Assembly (NCBI GenBank): GCA_045807725.1
Contig: JBJMGV010000017.1
Location: forward strand, 1 to 64,000
DNA length: 64,000 bases
From: DATENM01 sp045807725
GTDB lineage: Bacteria; Acidobacteriota; Blastocatellia; UBA7656
Direction of reading: 5' to 3'
Positions 25,122-33,324 of this stretch are shown one piece after another. Each line of letters opens with the position of its first letter. Position 1 is the first letter of the stretch. The translations under genes and the position numbers were made by a program. The notes below the pieces were generated by a model. It was not told where the DNA came from and made no database searches. It saw only the letters and a list, made by a program, of their open reading frames with translations.

Positions 25122-27326
25122 TCAATCGACGATGACAAACGGAACCTGCTGCTTGACGAGCTTGCGCGTGACCATATCCCGCGTTTCGATCACGGCAACG
25201 TAATCGCCCGGCGACAAGCCCGCGAGCGCGACGTACTTTGCGCAAATCAGGTGCGGCACTGGCTCGTTGGCTATGTCGGACAGCGTGTAATCAACGGGCT
25301 TCTTCGCTATCTTGCCGTCCTTCATCAGCGTCACGGTGACAAGCACGAAGGGCTTGCCGGTCGCTTCGCTCGTCGCCGCATTGTAGGTTTCAAAAAAGAT
25401 GATCAGGTTATCTGCCGTGTGAAAAATGCGGCTCGGCAGCGGGCGAATCTGCACGCCGCCCTGATTGAACACGTCCGTCGTTTGCGCGCCGAGCGTCGGA
25501 ATCCTGGCGCGCTCGACGAAATGGCTCAACACGACGCCTGAGGTTGAGAAGGCCGCGTCTGGTTCAGGCAACACCAGTTGCTCGCGCTTGCCGGTCATCT
25601 TGCCTGACAGCTTATCTCTGAAGATCAGCTCGATGGTGTAGGTTCCCGGAGCCAGTTCCACGTCTTGCCGATAATAAATATTGTTGGCCGAAAGCACTTT
25701 GTGTTGCGCGTCGGTGAGCGCGACGTTGAACGGGCTGCCGAGCCTGAGCAGGATCGTCTCAGGCTGTTGCTTGAGCACGCCGAGCACTTCAAATTGCGCG
25801 GTCTGCTTGTCGCCCTTGCGCTCGAACTTGACGAGGCTCGGCGGCACTTCCAGCGCGAGCGGCACAAGGTAATGGCCATCACGAAATCGGAATGGGGTCA
25901 TCTGTAAGAACAGCGGCGTCGCCGCGCCGTCGCCGATTGCGAGATTGCCGAGCAGCTTCTTTTCGTCCGCTGACAGCGGCACGATATTGTCACTGGCGTA
26001 GGCGTAGTAGCCCGCACGCGACTCCGCGTGCGCGTCCGCGCGGCGCACATCAATCTTGACCTTGCGAAAGCTGCCATCAAAGTTCGGGTCGGTGCTGTAA
26101 TAGGCCAGCGTGTAGCGCGCGCGTATCTCTTCGTCGATGCGGTCGAGTCCCTTGCCGATGTCGTTGCTGCCCTTGATGAACTCGCCGCCGGTGTCGCCCG
26201 ATATGCGGTAGAGCGCATCGTACTGGCGGTCCAAGCCTTCCTGCCTCGCGTAATCGAACAGGCTGTCGCCGCCGGCGGTAAGTTCTATGCGCTGGCGTGT
26301 GCTGCCGGTTGCCGCGACGCCCGCGAGCGGCGAAACTGGCCCCGGCCCGGTCCCTAGCGGCGCGCTTGTCCGCAGTCCGGCAGAGTCGATGATGTAGATC
26401 GCAACGTTGGCGCGGTTGGCAATGTCAATCAGGCTCTGCACCTGCCAGTCGAGCGTCTGCGGCGTGACGAAGCCTTGCGAGAACAGCACCAGCGTCTTCT
26501 TGCCGGCGATGGGGCGCAAGCCGTCGCAGATAGCAGCGAGCGAAGCCAGCACAGGCCGCGCCTGCTGCACGCTCAGTTGCGACCGCAGCGCCAGGTATTG
26601 CCGCAGCACCGTGCTTAGAATCAGACCGCGCGACGCCGACGAACCGGCGCTTGCCGCCGCCGCCGATTGCGGCAAGCTGCTCGCGTCAGGGAGTCCGGCC
26701 ATCTCTTCGCGCGCCCGCTGAATGTCGCCGGCGAGTTGATTCAGTTCCGAGGTCTTGTTCGATGCAGTCAGATTACTCGTCCTGCCGACCGCCGCAATCA
26801 GCTTCTCTTTATCCTGCGTGAACGATTGCAGCAAGCGCAGGTCTGTGGTCACAGCGAACAGCGCCACCATATCGGTGGGCGCGACGCGCTCGCGTATGTA
26901 GCGCAGCACGCCTTCGCGCACCTGCTTGAGATTGACCTGCTCGGTCGTCGCGCCGTCGAGCACCATCGCGATGATGTGCGACGGCCCGCCGGATGTCGCC
27001 GCAGGCTTTGTCACCTCGCCGGGCTTCGGCACGATTGCCGGTTGCGTGGTCGAGCGCCCTTCAGCAAGCGGGGGATCAAAGAACTCGATCTTCTGCGGCA
27101 CGCCGTTTTCGGTGATCGTGAAGTCGTCCGCATTGAGGTCGGTGAGGTACTTGCCTTTCTTGCCCTTCACCATCACGTCGAGCGTGATAAGGTGCGCTTT
27201 CAGCTTGACGGCTTCGTCTTGATCCTTCGGCGATTGCGCAGGCGTCGCCGATGCCCAGGCGATGAACACCAGCATCAAGCCGACGGTCACGCTCACGCGG
27301 CATTGATTAATAAAGACTCTCAACAT
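25122..27326 (-). CDS. VWFA-related domain protein, exported
   Basis: 734 residues with a signal peptide (MLRVFINQCRVSVTVGLMLVFIAW...). The first 90 residues hold the block common to acidobacterial VWFA-related proteins (LITLDVMVKGKKGKYLTDLNADDFTITENGVPQKIEFF). The VWA-like domain spans about residues 110-390; the MIDAS-like DGATTE departs from strict DxSxS. A following segment has a GEFIKGSNDI block, and the C-terminal 250 residues are beta-rich (APGTYTIELIFRDKLSGKM). Function unknown; family members are numerous in Acidobacteria, often beside TPR and CRTAC1 proteins as here. Confidence 0.85.
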   Translation of the reverse strand: MLRVFINQCRVSVTVGLMLVFIAWASATPAQSPKDQDEAVKLKAHLITLDVMVKGKKGKYLTDLNADDFTITENGVPQKIEFFDPPLAEGRSTTQPAIVPKPGEVTKPAATSGGPSHIIAMVLDGATTEQVNLKQVREGVLRYIRERVAPTDMVALFAVTTDLRLLQSFTQDKEKLIAAVGRTSNLTASNKTSELNQLAGDIQRAREEMAGLPDASSLPQSAAAASAGSSASRGLILSTVLRQYLALRSQLSVQQARPVLASLAAICDGLRPIAGKKTLVLFSQGFVTPQTLDWQVQSLIDIANRANVAIYIIDSAGLRTSAPLGTGPGPVSPLAGVAATGSTRQRIELTAGGDSLFDYARQEGLDRQYDALYRISGDTGGEFIKGSNDIGKGLDRIDEEIRARYTLAYYSTDPNFDGSFRKVKIDVRRADAHAESRAGYYAYASDNIVPLSADEKKLLGNLAIGDGAATPLFLQMTPFRFRDGHYLVPLALEVPPSLVKFERKGDKQTAQFEVLGVLKQQPETILLRLGSPFNVALTDAQHKVLSANNIYYRQDVELAPGTYTIELIFRDKLSGKMTGKREQLVLPEPDAAFSTSGVVLSHFVERARIPTLGAQTTDVFNQGGVQIRPLPSRIFHTADNLIIFFETYNAATSEATGKPFVLVTVTLMKDGKIAKKPVDYTLSDIANEPVPHLICAKYVALAGLSPGDYVAVIETRDMVTRKLVKQQVPFVIVD

Positions 27327-27399
27327 ATTTCGCCTTCAACAGATCAAGGTATGCGAGACGTTCCGATTCACAACTATCTCGTGCGAATCAGCGCCGTAG

Positions 27400-27540
27400 G
27401 CACGCAATGTTTATAGAAAGTAAGTGCGCCTGTCGAAGCAAGCTCCGTAGGAGCGGGATGTTGACATTGCGCTCCTACGGAGCTTGTCCCTATTCTTCAT
27501 CTTTATCTATAAACATTGCGCTCCTACGGAGCTTAGTATC
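27400..27540. repeat. Cluster of GCTCCGTAGGAGC short palindromic repeats
   Basis: A partial unit (GCAATGTTTATAGA, 27404-27417), a head-to-head pair sharing AGCTCCGTAGGAGCGGGATG (27435-27484) and one unit on the other strand (27506-27535). Same family as in 12523-12871. The spacer also contains the VWFA gene's upstream region. No gene is seen between 27327 and 27565. Confidence 0.8.
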
Positions 27541-27565
27541 TCAAATCCCACTTCAAACTATTCCG

Positions 27566-28984
27566 TCACGGCTTCGCAGCGCTCGGAGCGAACAATTCGG
27601 CGTCTTGCGCGCGGCTTTTGCTGTTCTTCAATCGCTCGACCATCTGCATCTCTTGCTGCGCGCGCGCCGAATCTTTCAGCCGCGCAAACAGCATCGCCAG
27701 GTTGTAATGCGCGCGCGGGTCTTCAGCGTCTAGCCTCACGGCCAGTTCAAGCTCGTCGCGGGCGCGCGGGTAATCCTTCGCTCGCAGATAAGCGATGCCG
27801 AGCGCGATGTGCGCGCTGGCAAACGAAGGGAAACGCCGCGCGAGGTTCTTCATCAACTCGACGGCCTGCTCATCTTCGTTCTGTTCCTGCGCGACAACGC
27901 CGAGATAGTAGATTGTTTCGGGCCGGTTGGGATCGGCCAGCATGCTCTTGCGTAAGTAAGCGCGCGCCTCCGGGTACTTCTTCTGCTTGAGCAGCGCGTA
28001 ACCGAGATACATCTGCCCTAAAGCGTTATCGGGTTGCAGCTCAAGCGCGCGGCGGAACGCCTGCTCGGCTTCAAACAGGTCGGGCTTCTTCAACCACGCA
28101 TCGCCGAGCGCGAGGAAGTAGGCCGGCTGATCGCCGCGCAGCTTAACGGCTTCGACGAGCGCGGCGCGCCCTGCGTCTATCGCATCGGACTTCAGCGCAA
28201 TCAACGCGAACTGATAAAGCAGGTTGGGCGAGCGCGCAATGAGCGGTTTTGCCCGCGACAGGTAAAGCGCCGTCTCCTTCGCGTCGCCTTTGAACTGCGC
28301 GACCTGCGCCAGTCCGAGCAACGCTTCGGCTAAATCGTTTTGCTTATCGAGCGCGGCGCGATAATTCTCTTCGGCGCGGGCGGCTTCGCCTTTGCTCAAG
28401 TAAGCATCGCCGAGCAGGATGAATAACGACGCAGATGACTGCGCCGTCTTTGCGCTTTCGAGAAACCCGATGCACTCATCAACGCGGGCTTGCGAAAGCA
28501 GAAGCTGCGCGAGCCGGGTCAGCGCATCCGCGTTGTTCGGCTCGATGCGCAAGACCTCTTTTAGCTCGTTGATGGTTCGGTCGGGCGCGCCTTTGAGCAG
28601 ATAAAGGTAAGCCAGGTTCATATGCGCGCCGGCCAGTTGCGGGTCAGCCGTGATGGCTTTCGTAAACAGAGATTCGGCTTCGTCAAAGCGCCGCTGACTG
28701 CCGCGAATCGTGCCGAGCAGATTGAGCGCCCGCGCTTCGCCGGGCGTGGCTTTCAAGATGCGGGCCAAGGCCTGCTCGGCTTCGACCAGATGGTTCTGAC
28801 GAATGAGCGCGGCGGCCTGCTCAAGCCGCGCGTCCATCGGGCTGCTGTTCTGCGCCGCCACGCTGAACGATACGAGAAGGACAAACGACAACGCGAAGGC
28901 AAGCAGTAACACGTTGCCGCGCCCGCCGTGATAGACAAGCCTCTCTCGCATTCCGCCTGTTCGTCTGCTGTTCATCGCGTTCAT
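27566..28984 (-). CDS. Exported TPR protein 1
   Basis: 472 residues. A signal or anchor segment lies at about residues 24-44 (VLLLAFALSFVLLVSFSVAAQ). From residue 50 to 450 there are about eleven TPR units (ARALNLLGTIRGSQRRFDEAESLFTKAI, AGAHMNLAYLYLLKGAPDRTINELKEVL, PETIYYLGVVAQEQNEDEQAVELMKNL). The start could be 12 codons later (MRERLV). Predicted periplasmic scaffold. It follows the CRTAC1 copy 2 gene by 13 bases on the same strand, so the two are likely co-transcribed. Confidence 0.82.
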   Translation of the reverse strand: MNAMNSRRTGGMRERLVYHGGRGNVLLLAFALSFVLLVSFSVAAQNSSPMDARLEQAAALIRQNHLVEAEQALARILKATPGEARALNLLGTIRGSQRRFDEAESLFTKAITADPQLAGAHMNLAYLYLLKGAPDRTINELKEVLRIEPNNADALTRLAQLLLSQARVDECIGFLESAKTAQSSASLFILLGDAYLSKGEAARAEENYRAALDKQNDLAEALLGLAQVAQFKGDAKETALYLSRAKPLIARSPNLLYQFALIALKSDAIDAGRAALVEAVKLRGDQPAYFLALGDAWLKKPDLFEAEQAFRRALELQPDNALGQMYLGYALLKQKKYPEARAYLRKSMLADPNRPETIYYLGVVAQEQNEDEQAVELMKNLARRFPSFASAHIALGIAYLRAKDYPRARDELELAVRLDAEDPRAHYNLAMLFARLKDSARAQQEMQMVERLKNSKSRAQDAELFAPSAAKP

Positions 28985-28997
28985 CGTCGCCGCAAGA

Positions 28998-30686
28998 TTA
29001 TCTATCGCCGCGCAGAGTCTTGAACTCCCGCTGTTCGATCAGCCCTTTGCCTTCTTTGACGGTCAGGATTTTATTGACGGCAGCGCCTGTGATCTTATCG
29101 ACGACGCCGCTCGGCCAGCGCACTTCGATCAAGTCAATCTTCGTCCGCTTCTCCAAACCGAAATGCAAACGCATATCGTTTTGCGAAATGTAGCTGCCGC
29201 CGCTGCGCACTTCGTCCATCTGCGTCAGGTCGCCGGTGACGACTCGGACTTTCGCGCCGATGCCGTCGCGGTTGCTCTTCTCGCCGATGGTGCGAATCAA
29301 TATCGAGTTGTTCGCGTTGCCGCCGTCGTTGCGCAAGACTTGCGGCGAGTTGTCCAGATCATTGATCACGATATCGATGTCGCCGTCGTTATCCATATCG
29401 CCAAAAGCGACGCCGCGACCGGCGCGCTCTTCCATCAACGGCGCGCCCGTTTGCGCGGCGACTTCGCTGAACGTGCCGTTGCGGTTGTTGTGGTGCAGCA
29501 GCTTGCGCTGGCGATAGTGTTCGAGCTGCGGATAGACCTGCCCGCAGGCGACGAACAGATCAAGCCAGCCATCGTTGTCGTAATCGAAGAACTTCGTCCC
29601 CCATCGCACCAGCGGCATGCTCACCGCCGCGACGTTCGCTTTGTAGGAAACGTCTGTGAAGAAGTTGCGCCCATCGTTGTGGTAGAGCGTGTCGTAGTCG
29701 TCTACGAAATTGGTGACGAAGATGTCGTAGCGCCCGTCGTGATCGTAATCGCCGATGGCCACGCCCATACTGCCCTGCTCTGCGCCGTCGGCGTTCAGCG
29801 CCGTGCCTGAGATGAAGCTGATATCTTTGAACGTGCCGTCGCCGTTGTTGTGATAAAGAAAGTTCGGCGTTGAATCGTTAGCGACGTAAATATCCACCCA
29901 GCCGTCATCATCAAAATCGCAGCAGTAGACGCCCATACCAAAGAAGCCGTGCGGGTCAGCGACGCCGGCTTGCTTGGATACGTCCGTGAACGTGCCGTCG
30001 CCGTTGTTGTGATAGAGCGAATCGCCCGAGCCTTTCATCCCACGCGGGCCGCATTGCACGGCGATGCCTTTGTAGAGACAAGTCTTGTCCTTGCCGAACT
30101 CCGGCAGGTGATTCAGATCATATTCGACGTAATTGGCGACGAAGAGATCGAGCTTGCCATCGTTGTCATAATCCACGAAGGCCGCGCCGGCTGACCATCG
30201 CCCGTCGCTGACGCCCGCCGTCTTCGTCACGTCGGTGAACGTGCCGTTGCCGTTGTTCTTATAAAGATGATTGCCGCTCAGACAGGTGACGTAAAGATCG
30301 TCAAAGCCATCGTTGTTGAAATCGCCAACCGCCGCCCCCATCCCCCAGCCCACGTCGCCAACGCCGGCTTTATCTGTCACGTCAGTAAATGTGCCGTCGC
30401 CGTTGTTGTGATAAAGAATGCTGCGGCTTTTGCCGCCCGACTTCGCAAGGTCAACGCTCAACGAGTTGACGAAGTAGAGGTCCATCCAGCCGTCGTTGTC
30501 ATAATCAAACATAGCGACGCCGCCGCTCATCGATTCGACAAGGTACTTCTTTTCCGGTGACGCGATGTGGCGGAAGGTGATGCCAGCCTGTTTGGTGATG
30601 TCTGTGAAGCGAACCGCGACCGGCTGCGCGTAAGACATCGGCAAGTCACCAAGCAGTAGAACAACGAGGATTAGAGCGATTTTCAA
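28998..30686 (-). CDS. CRTAC1-family protein (FG-GAP/VCBS repeats + ASPIC/UnbV), copy 2
   Basis: Start set at TTG 30686, which gives a direct signal peptide (KIALILVVLLLGDLPMSYAQ). The frame is open to 30872, but those extra codons are translated palindromic repeat (30710-30809) and are unlikely to be protein. The mature part has a series of calcium-loop repeats (FDYDNDGWMDLYFVNS, DFNNDGFDDLYVTCLSGNHLY, DFDDDGWVDIYVANDSTPNFLYHN) and a C-terminal ASPIC/UnbV domain (GAKVRVVTGD...LIEVRWPSGVVDKI). The same blocks occur in copy 1. Likely surface or periplasmic. Confidence 0.88.
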   Translation of the reverse strand: MKIALILVVLLLGDLPMSYAQPVAVRFTDITKQAGITFRHIASPEKKYLVESMSGGVAMFDYDNDGWMDLYFVNSLSVDLAKSGGKSRSILYHNNGDGTFTDVTDKAGVGDVGWGMGAAVGDFNNDGFDDLYVTCLSGNHLYKNNGNGTFTDVTKTAGVSDGRWSAGAAFVDYDNDGKLDLFVANYVEYDLNHLPEFGKDKTCLYKGIAVQCGPRGMKGSGDSLYHNNGDGTFTDVSKQAGVADPHGFFGMGVYCCDFDDDGWVDIYVANDSTPNFLYHNNGDGTFKDISFISGTALNADGAEQGSMGVAIGDYDHDGRYDIFVTNFVDDYDTLYHNDGRNFFTDVSYKANVAAVSMPLVRWGTKFFDYDNDGWLDLFVACGQVYPQLEHYRQRKLLHHNNRNGTFSEVAAQTGAPLMEERAGRGVAFGDMDNDGDIDIVINDLDNSPQVLRNDGGNANNSILIRTIGEKSNRDGIGAKVRVVTGDLTQMDEVRSGGSYISQNDMRLHFGLEKRTKIDLIEVRWPSGVVDKITGAAVNKILTVKEGKGLIEQREFKTLRGDR

Positions 30687-30709
30687 GTAAAGGTATGGTG
30701 ATCGTCGTG

Positions 30710-30809
30710 ATTCACCGCAGAGACGCGGAGGACGCAGAGCGGGCGCAGAGCCAGAGTGATGCGCCAAGCTCTGCGTTTCCTCTGCGTCCTCCGCGTCTCT
30801 GCGGTGAAT
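30710..30809. repeat. 100-bp palindrome of the CACCGCAGAGACGC family
   Basis: Perfect 30-bp arms, 30710-30739 and 30780-30809, each starting ATTCACCGCAGAGACGCGGA on its own strand, with a 40-bp centre. A second family member is at 61838-61934. Lies in the 5' region of the CRTAC1 copy 2 gene. Confidence 0.9.
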
Positions 30810-30888
30810 GCTTACGTCTGCCTTATACTGCTCGGCAAACTCGCATATGAATGGAAGAACTCTCTTAAACAAATCTACCTCTCGACAA

Positions 30889-33099
30889 TCACTGGCTCGT
30901 CTGGCTGCGCGCTTTCTCTTTCAGCCGCTTCGACAGTTCAACTTCGCGCTCGCCGTCGGCCTGACGCCCTGCCGCCAGATAAGCGCGACCGAGTTGATAA
31001 TGAACATAGAACTCGTCCGGCTTAAGCCGGGTCGCAAGCTCAAGGCTCGCCACCGCCGCTTTCACATCGCCCTGCTGCAACAGCGCCTTGCCAAGCTCAT
31101 AATGAGCTTCGCCATAATCGGGCTTTGCCTGCGTGACCTCGCGCATCAGGCTGATGCCTTGCTCCAGCTTTTGCGCGGCGAGCAAGGCAAAGGCGCGATG
31201 AAACTTGCTCTGCACGTCATTCGGATTGAGCGTTAGCTCGCCGTCGAACTCGCGCGCCGCATCGTCGAAGCGGCCAAGCTTCAGGTAGATCATTCCGGTG
31301 TAGTAATGCGCCAGCCGCGTGCGGCTGTCTACCGCCAGCGCCGCTTTCAATTCGCCGAGCGATTTATCGGTGTGGCCCTGTTCGTAATAGGCTTGGCCGA
31401 GAAGAATGTGCAGTTGCGGGCTGCCCGCAGCGGCGGCGATCATCTGTTGAATCACCTGATCGGCCTGCTCACGTTTGCCCTGCTTGATGAGCGCGACGGC
31501 CAGCGTGTAATAAAGGCCGGCATCGTTTCGCTTCACGGCCACCACGTCGGTCAACAGCTCGGCGGCGCGCGCGTAGTTGTCCGTCATAAAGTAGCTCATG
31601 CCGAGCAACTGTTTAGCGGCGAGATGACCGGCATTCTCTTTCAACACGGCTTCAAGCGGCGCGATGGCTTGCGCGTACATCTCGGCTTTATAACAGGCCA
31701 ATCCCAGGTTGAAATGCACGTCTTGAAGCTGCGGGTCCAGGCGCGCCGCCTGCGCGAAGGCTTCCGCCGCGCCGCGAAAGTCCTGCTGCTCGGCCCGCAG
31801 CAGGCCGATGTTGGAATGCGTGCTGGCGATGATTTTGGTGTAGTAAGTTTCGCTACTCTTCAACTCGGCGGCGGCCTGAGACTCGACCGGCTTTGACTCT
31901 TCGATAATGCCTTCGGCGAGGATGGCCTTCTTGTTGCCTTCGTCTTGCAGATGCGCCGAGTTGAGATAATTCGTCGCTACCGTTTCGTCGCGCTTGAAGC
32001 CCTCGGCCTTGAGTTCAGCCGCCGTTTGCATCTCGCGCTCGCCCTCTTCGGTGCGGCCCGTTCGCAGCAGCGATTGCGCCAATTGATAATGCGCCGAGGC
32101 GACCTGATGATTGTTGTGATCGATGGACGGCGTCAGCTCGATGCTCTTTTTGAGCGCGGTAATGGCCGGCTCGTGACGGCCTGTGGATTGGTACGCCTGG
32201 CCAAGCTGAAAGTAAGGGTCGGGATTTTGCGGTTGCAGTTGCACCGCCTTCTCAAGCAGCGGAATGGCGGCGTCCCACTTGCGCTGCATCACGCAGATGA
32301 CGCCGAGATAATAGTTGGCGAAGAATTCGTCGGGGTGCGCCGCTAACTCGACTTTGAACTCTGCCGCCGCATCGTCGAGCCGCGCCGAGCCGTCTTTAAG
32401 CAGGTAGGTCAGGCCGAGATAGTAATGAACGCGCGGAAAGCGCGGGTCAAGCGCCAGCGTCCTTTTGAACTCAGTGACGGACTCATCTAAGAAATCGGTT
32501 TCACGGTAGGCGCGGCCAAAGAGAATGTGCAACTGTGGCCGGTCGCCGAGTTGTTTGAGCATCCGCTCGTAAACCTGACGCGCGGCGGCCAACTGGCGCT
32601 GCTTAAGATAAGCAAGCCCCAGCGTGTAAGCCACATCATAATCATCGGGCTTGAGCTTGAGCGCCGCGTTCAGCTCGGCGGCGGACTTCGTGAAGTCGCC
32701 GAGCATAAAATAGGTCTTGCCCAGCATATGCCGGGCCGCGACGTTTTGCGGATTGATCGTGAGCGCCTTCGCAAGCGGCGCAAGCGATTGCTTGAACTGT
32801 GCGGCGTCGAAGTAAGCAATCGCCAGAGCGACCAGCGTGTCAGGCGACTTGTCGTCGTAACGCGCCGCCGCTTCCAGAGCCGCGATGGCATTCGCGTAAG
32901 ATTGCTGCGCCAGGTAGTTCTTGCCGAGTTGGTTATAACCGATAACGAGGATGGCCTGGTATTCCTTGTCGGCGGCGGCGAGGTTGCCGGCGTGCGCGTA
33001 AGACTGAGCGGCTTGATAATGCTGCCGCAACGGTTCTTGAGGCGATTGCAGCAAGGCCAGCAGAAATAGCAGCGGCAGACAGGTCGAGCGCAATTGCAT
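30889..33099 (-). CDS. Exported TPR protein 2
   Basis: 736 residues with a short signal peptide (MQLRSTCLPLLFLLALLQSP). Nearly the whole mature protein is TPR, about 18 units (GNLAAADKEYQAILVIGYNQLGKNYLAQQSYANAIAALE, ARHMLGKTYFMLGDFTKSAAELNAAL, LHILLGQAYYEQGHTDKSLGELKAAL). A central non-TPR insert sits at about residues 365-410, around KPVESQAAAELKSS. Probably a periplasmic or outer-membrane scaffold. It begins the run of exported proteins downstream of the TonB receptor gene. Confidence 0.85.
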   Translation of the reverse strand: MQLRSTCLPLLFLLALLQSPQEPLRQHYQAAQSYAHAGNLAAADKEYQAILVIGYNQLGKNYLAQQSYANAIAALEAAARYDDKSPDTLVALAIAYFDAAQFKQSLAPLAKALTINPQNVAARHMLGKTYFMLGDFTKSAAELNAALKLKPDDYDVAYTLGLAYLKQRQLAAARQVYERMLKQLGDRPQLHILFGRAYRETDFLDESVTEFKRTLALDPRFPRVHYYLGLTYLLKDGSARLDDAAAEFKVELAAHPDEFFANYYLGVICVMQRKWDAAIPLLEKAVQLQPQNPDPYFQLGQAYQSTGRHEPAITALKKSIELTPSIDHNNHQVASAHYQLAQSLLRTGRTEEGEREMQTAAELKAEGFKRDETVATNYLNSAHLQDEGNKKAILAEGIIEESKPVESQAAAELKSSETYYTKIIASTHSNIGLLRAEQQDFRGAAEAFAQAARLDPQLQDVHFNLGLACYKAEMYAQAIAPLEAVLKENAGHLAAKQLLGMSYFMTDNYARAAELLTDVVAVKRNDAGLYYTLAVALIKQGKREQADQVIQQMIAAAAGSPQLHILLGQAYYEQGHTDKSLGELKAALAVDSRTRLAHYYTGMIYLKLGRFDDAAREFDGELTLNPNDVQSKFHRAFALLAAQKLEQGISLMREVTQAKPDYGEAHYELGKALLQQGDVKAAVASLELATRLKPDEFYVHYQLGRAYLAAGRQADGEREVELSKRLKEKARSQTSQ

Positions 33100-33269
33100 A
33101 ACTCAAACTTCTTTCCCGTGTAAATCCAGACGCAGGGCTGAACCGTGTCGAGCTTTTCGCCTGTTAATGGATTAAGCCGAACTATGATACCAGAGCGCTA
33201 CCTCAAGTCCAGTTGCTGCTGTTGCTCGCGCAGGGGCGATGCTCACTAAAGGAATCACAGATGAAATAC

Positions 33270-33300
33270 GGGCGGGATCGAGGCACCCGTGATCCCGCCC
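33270..33300 (-). terminator. Terminator of the TonB-receptor gene
   Basis: Perfect 10-bp stem, GGGCGGGATC / GATCCCGCCC (33270-33279, 33291-33300), with an 11-base loop, 24 bases past the stop of the gene at 33325-36648. Only a weak U-rich tail follows (GTATTTC). Confidence 0.65.
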
Positions 33301-33324
33301 GTCATCCAGTTAGGACAAACTGGA

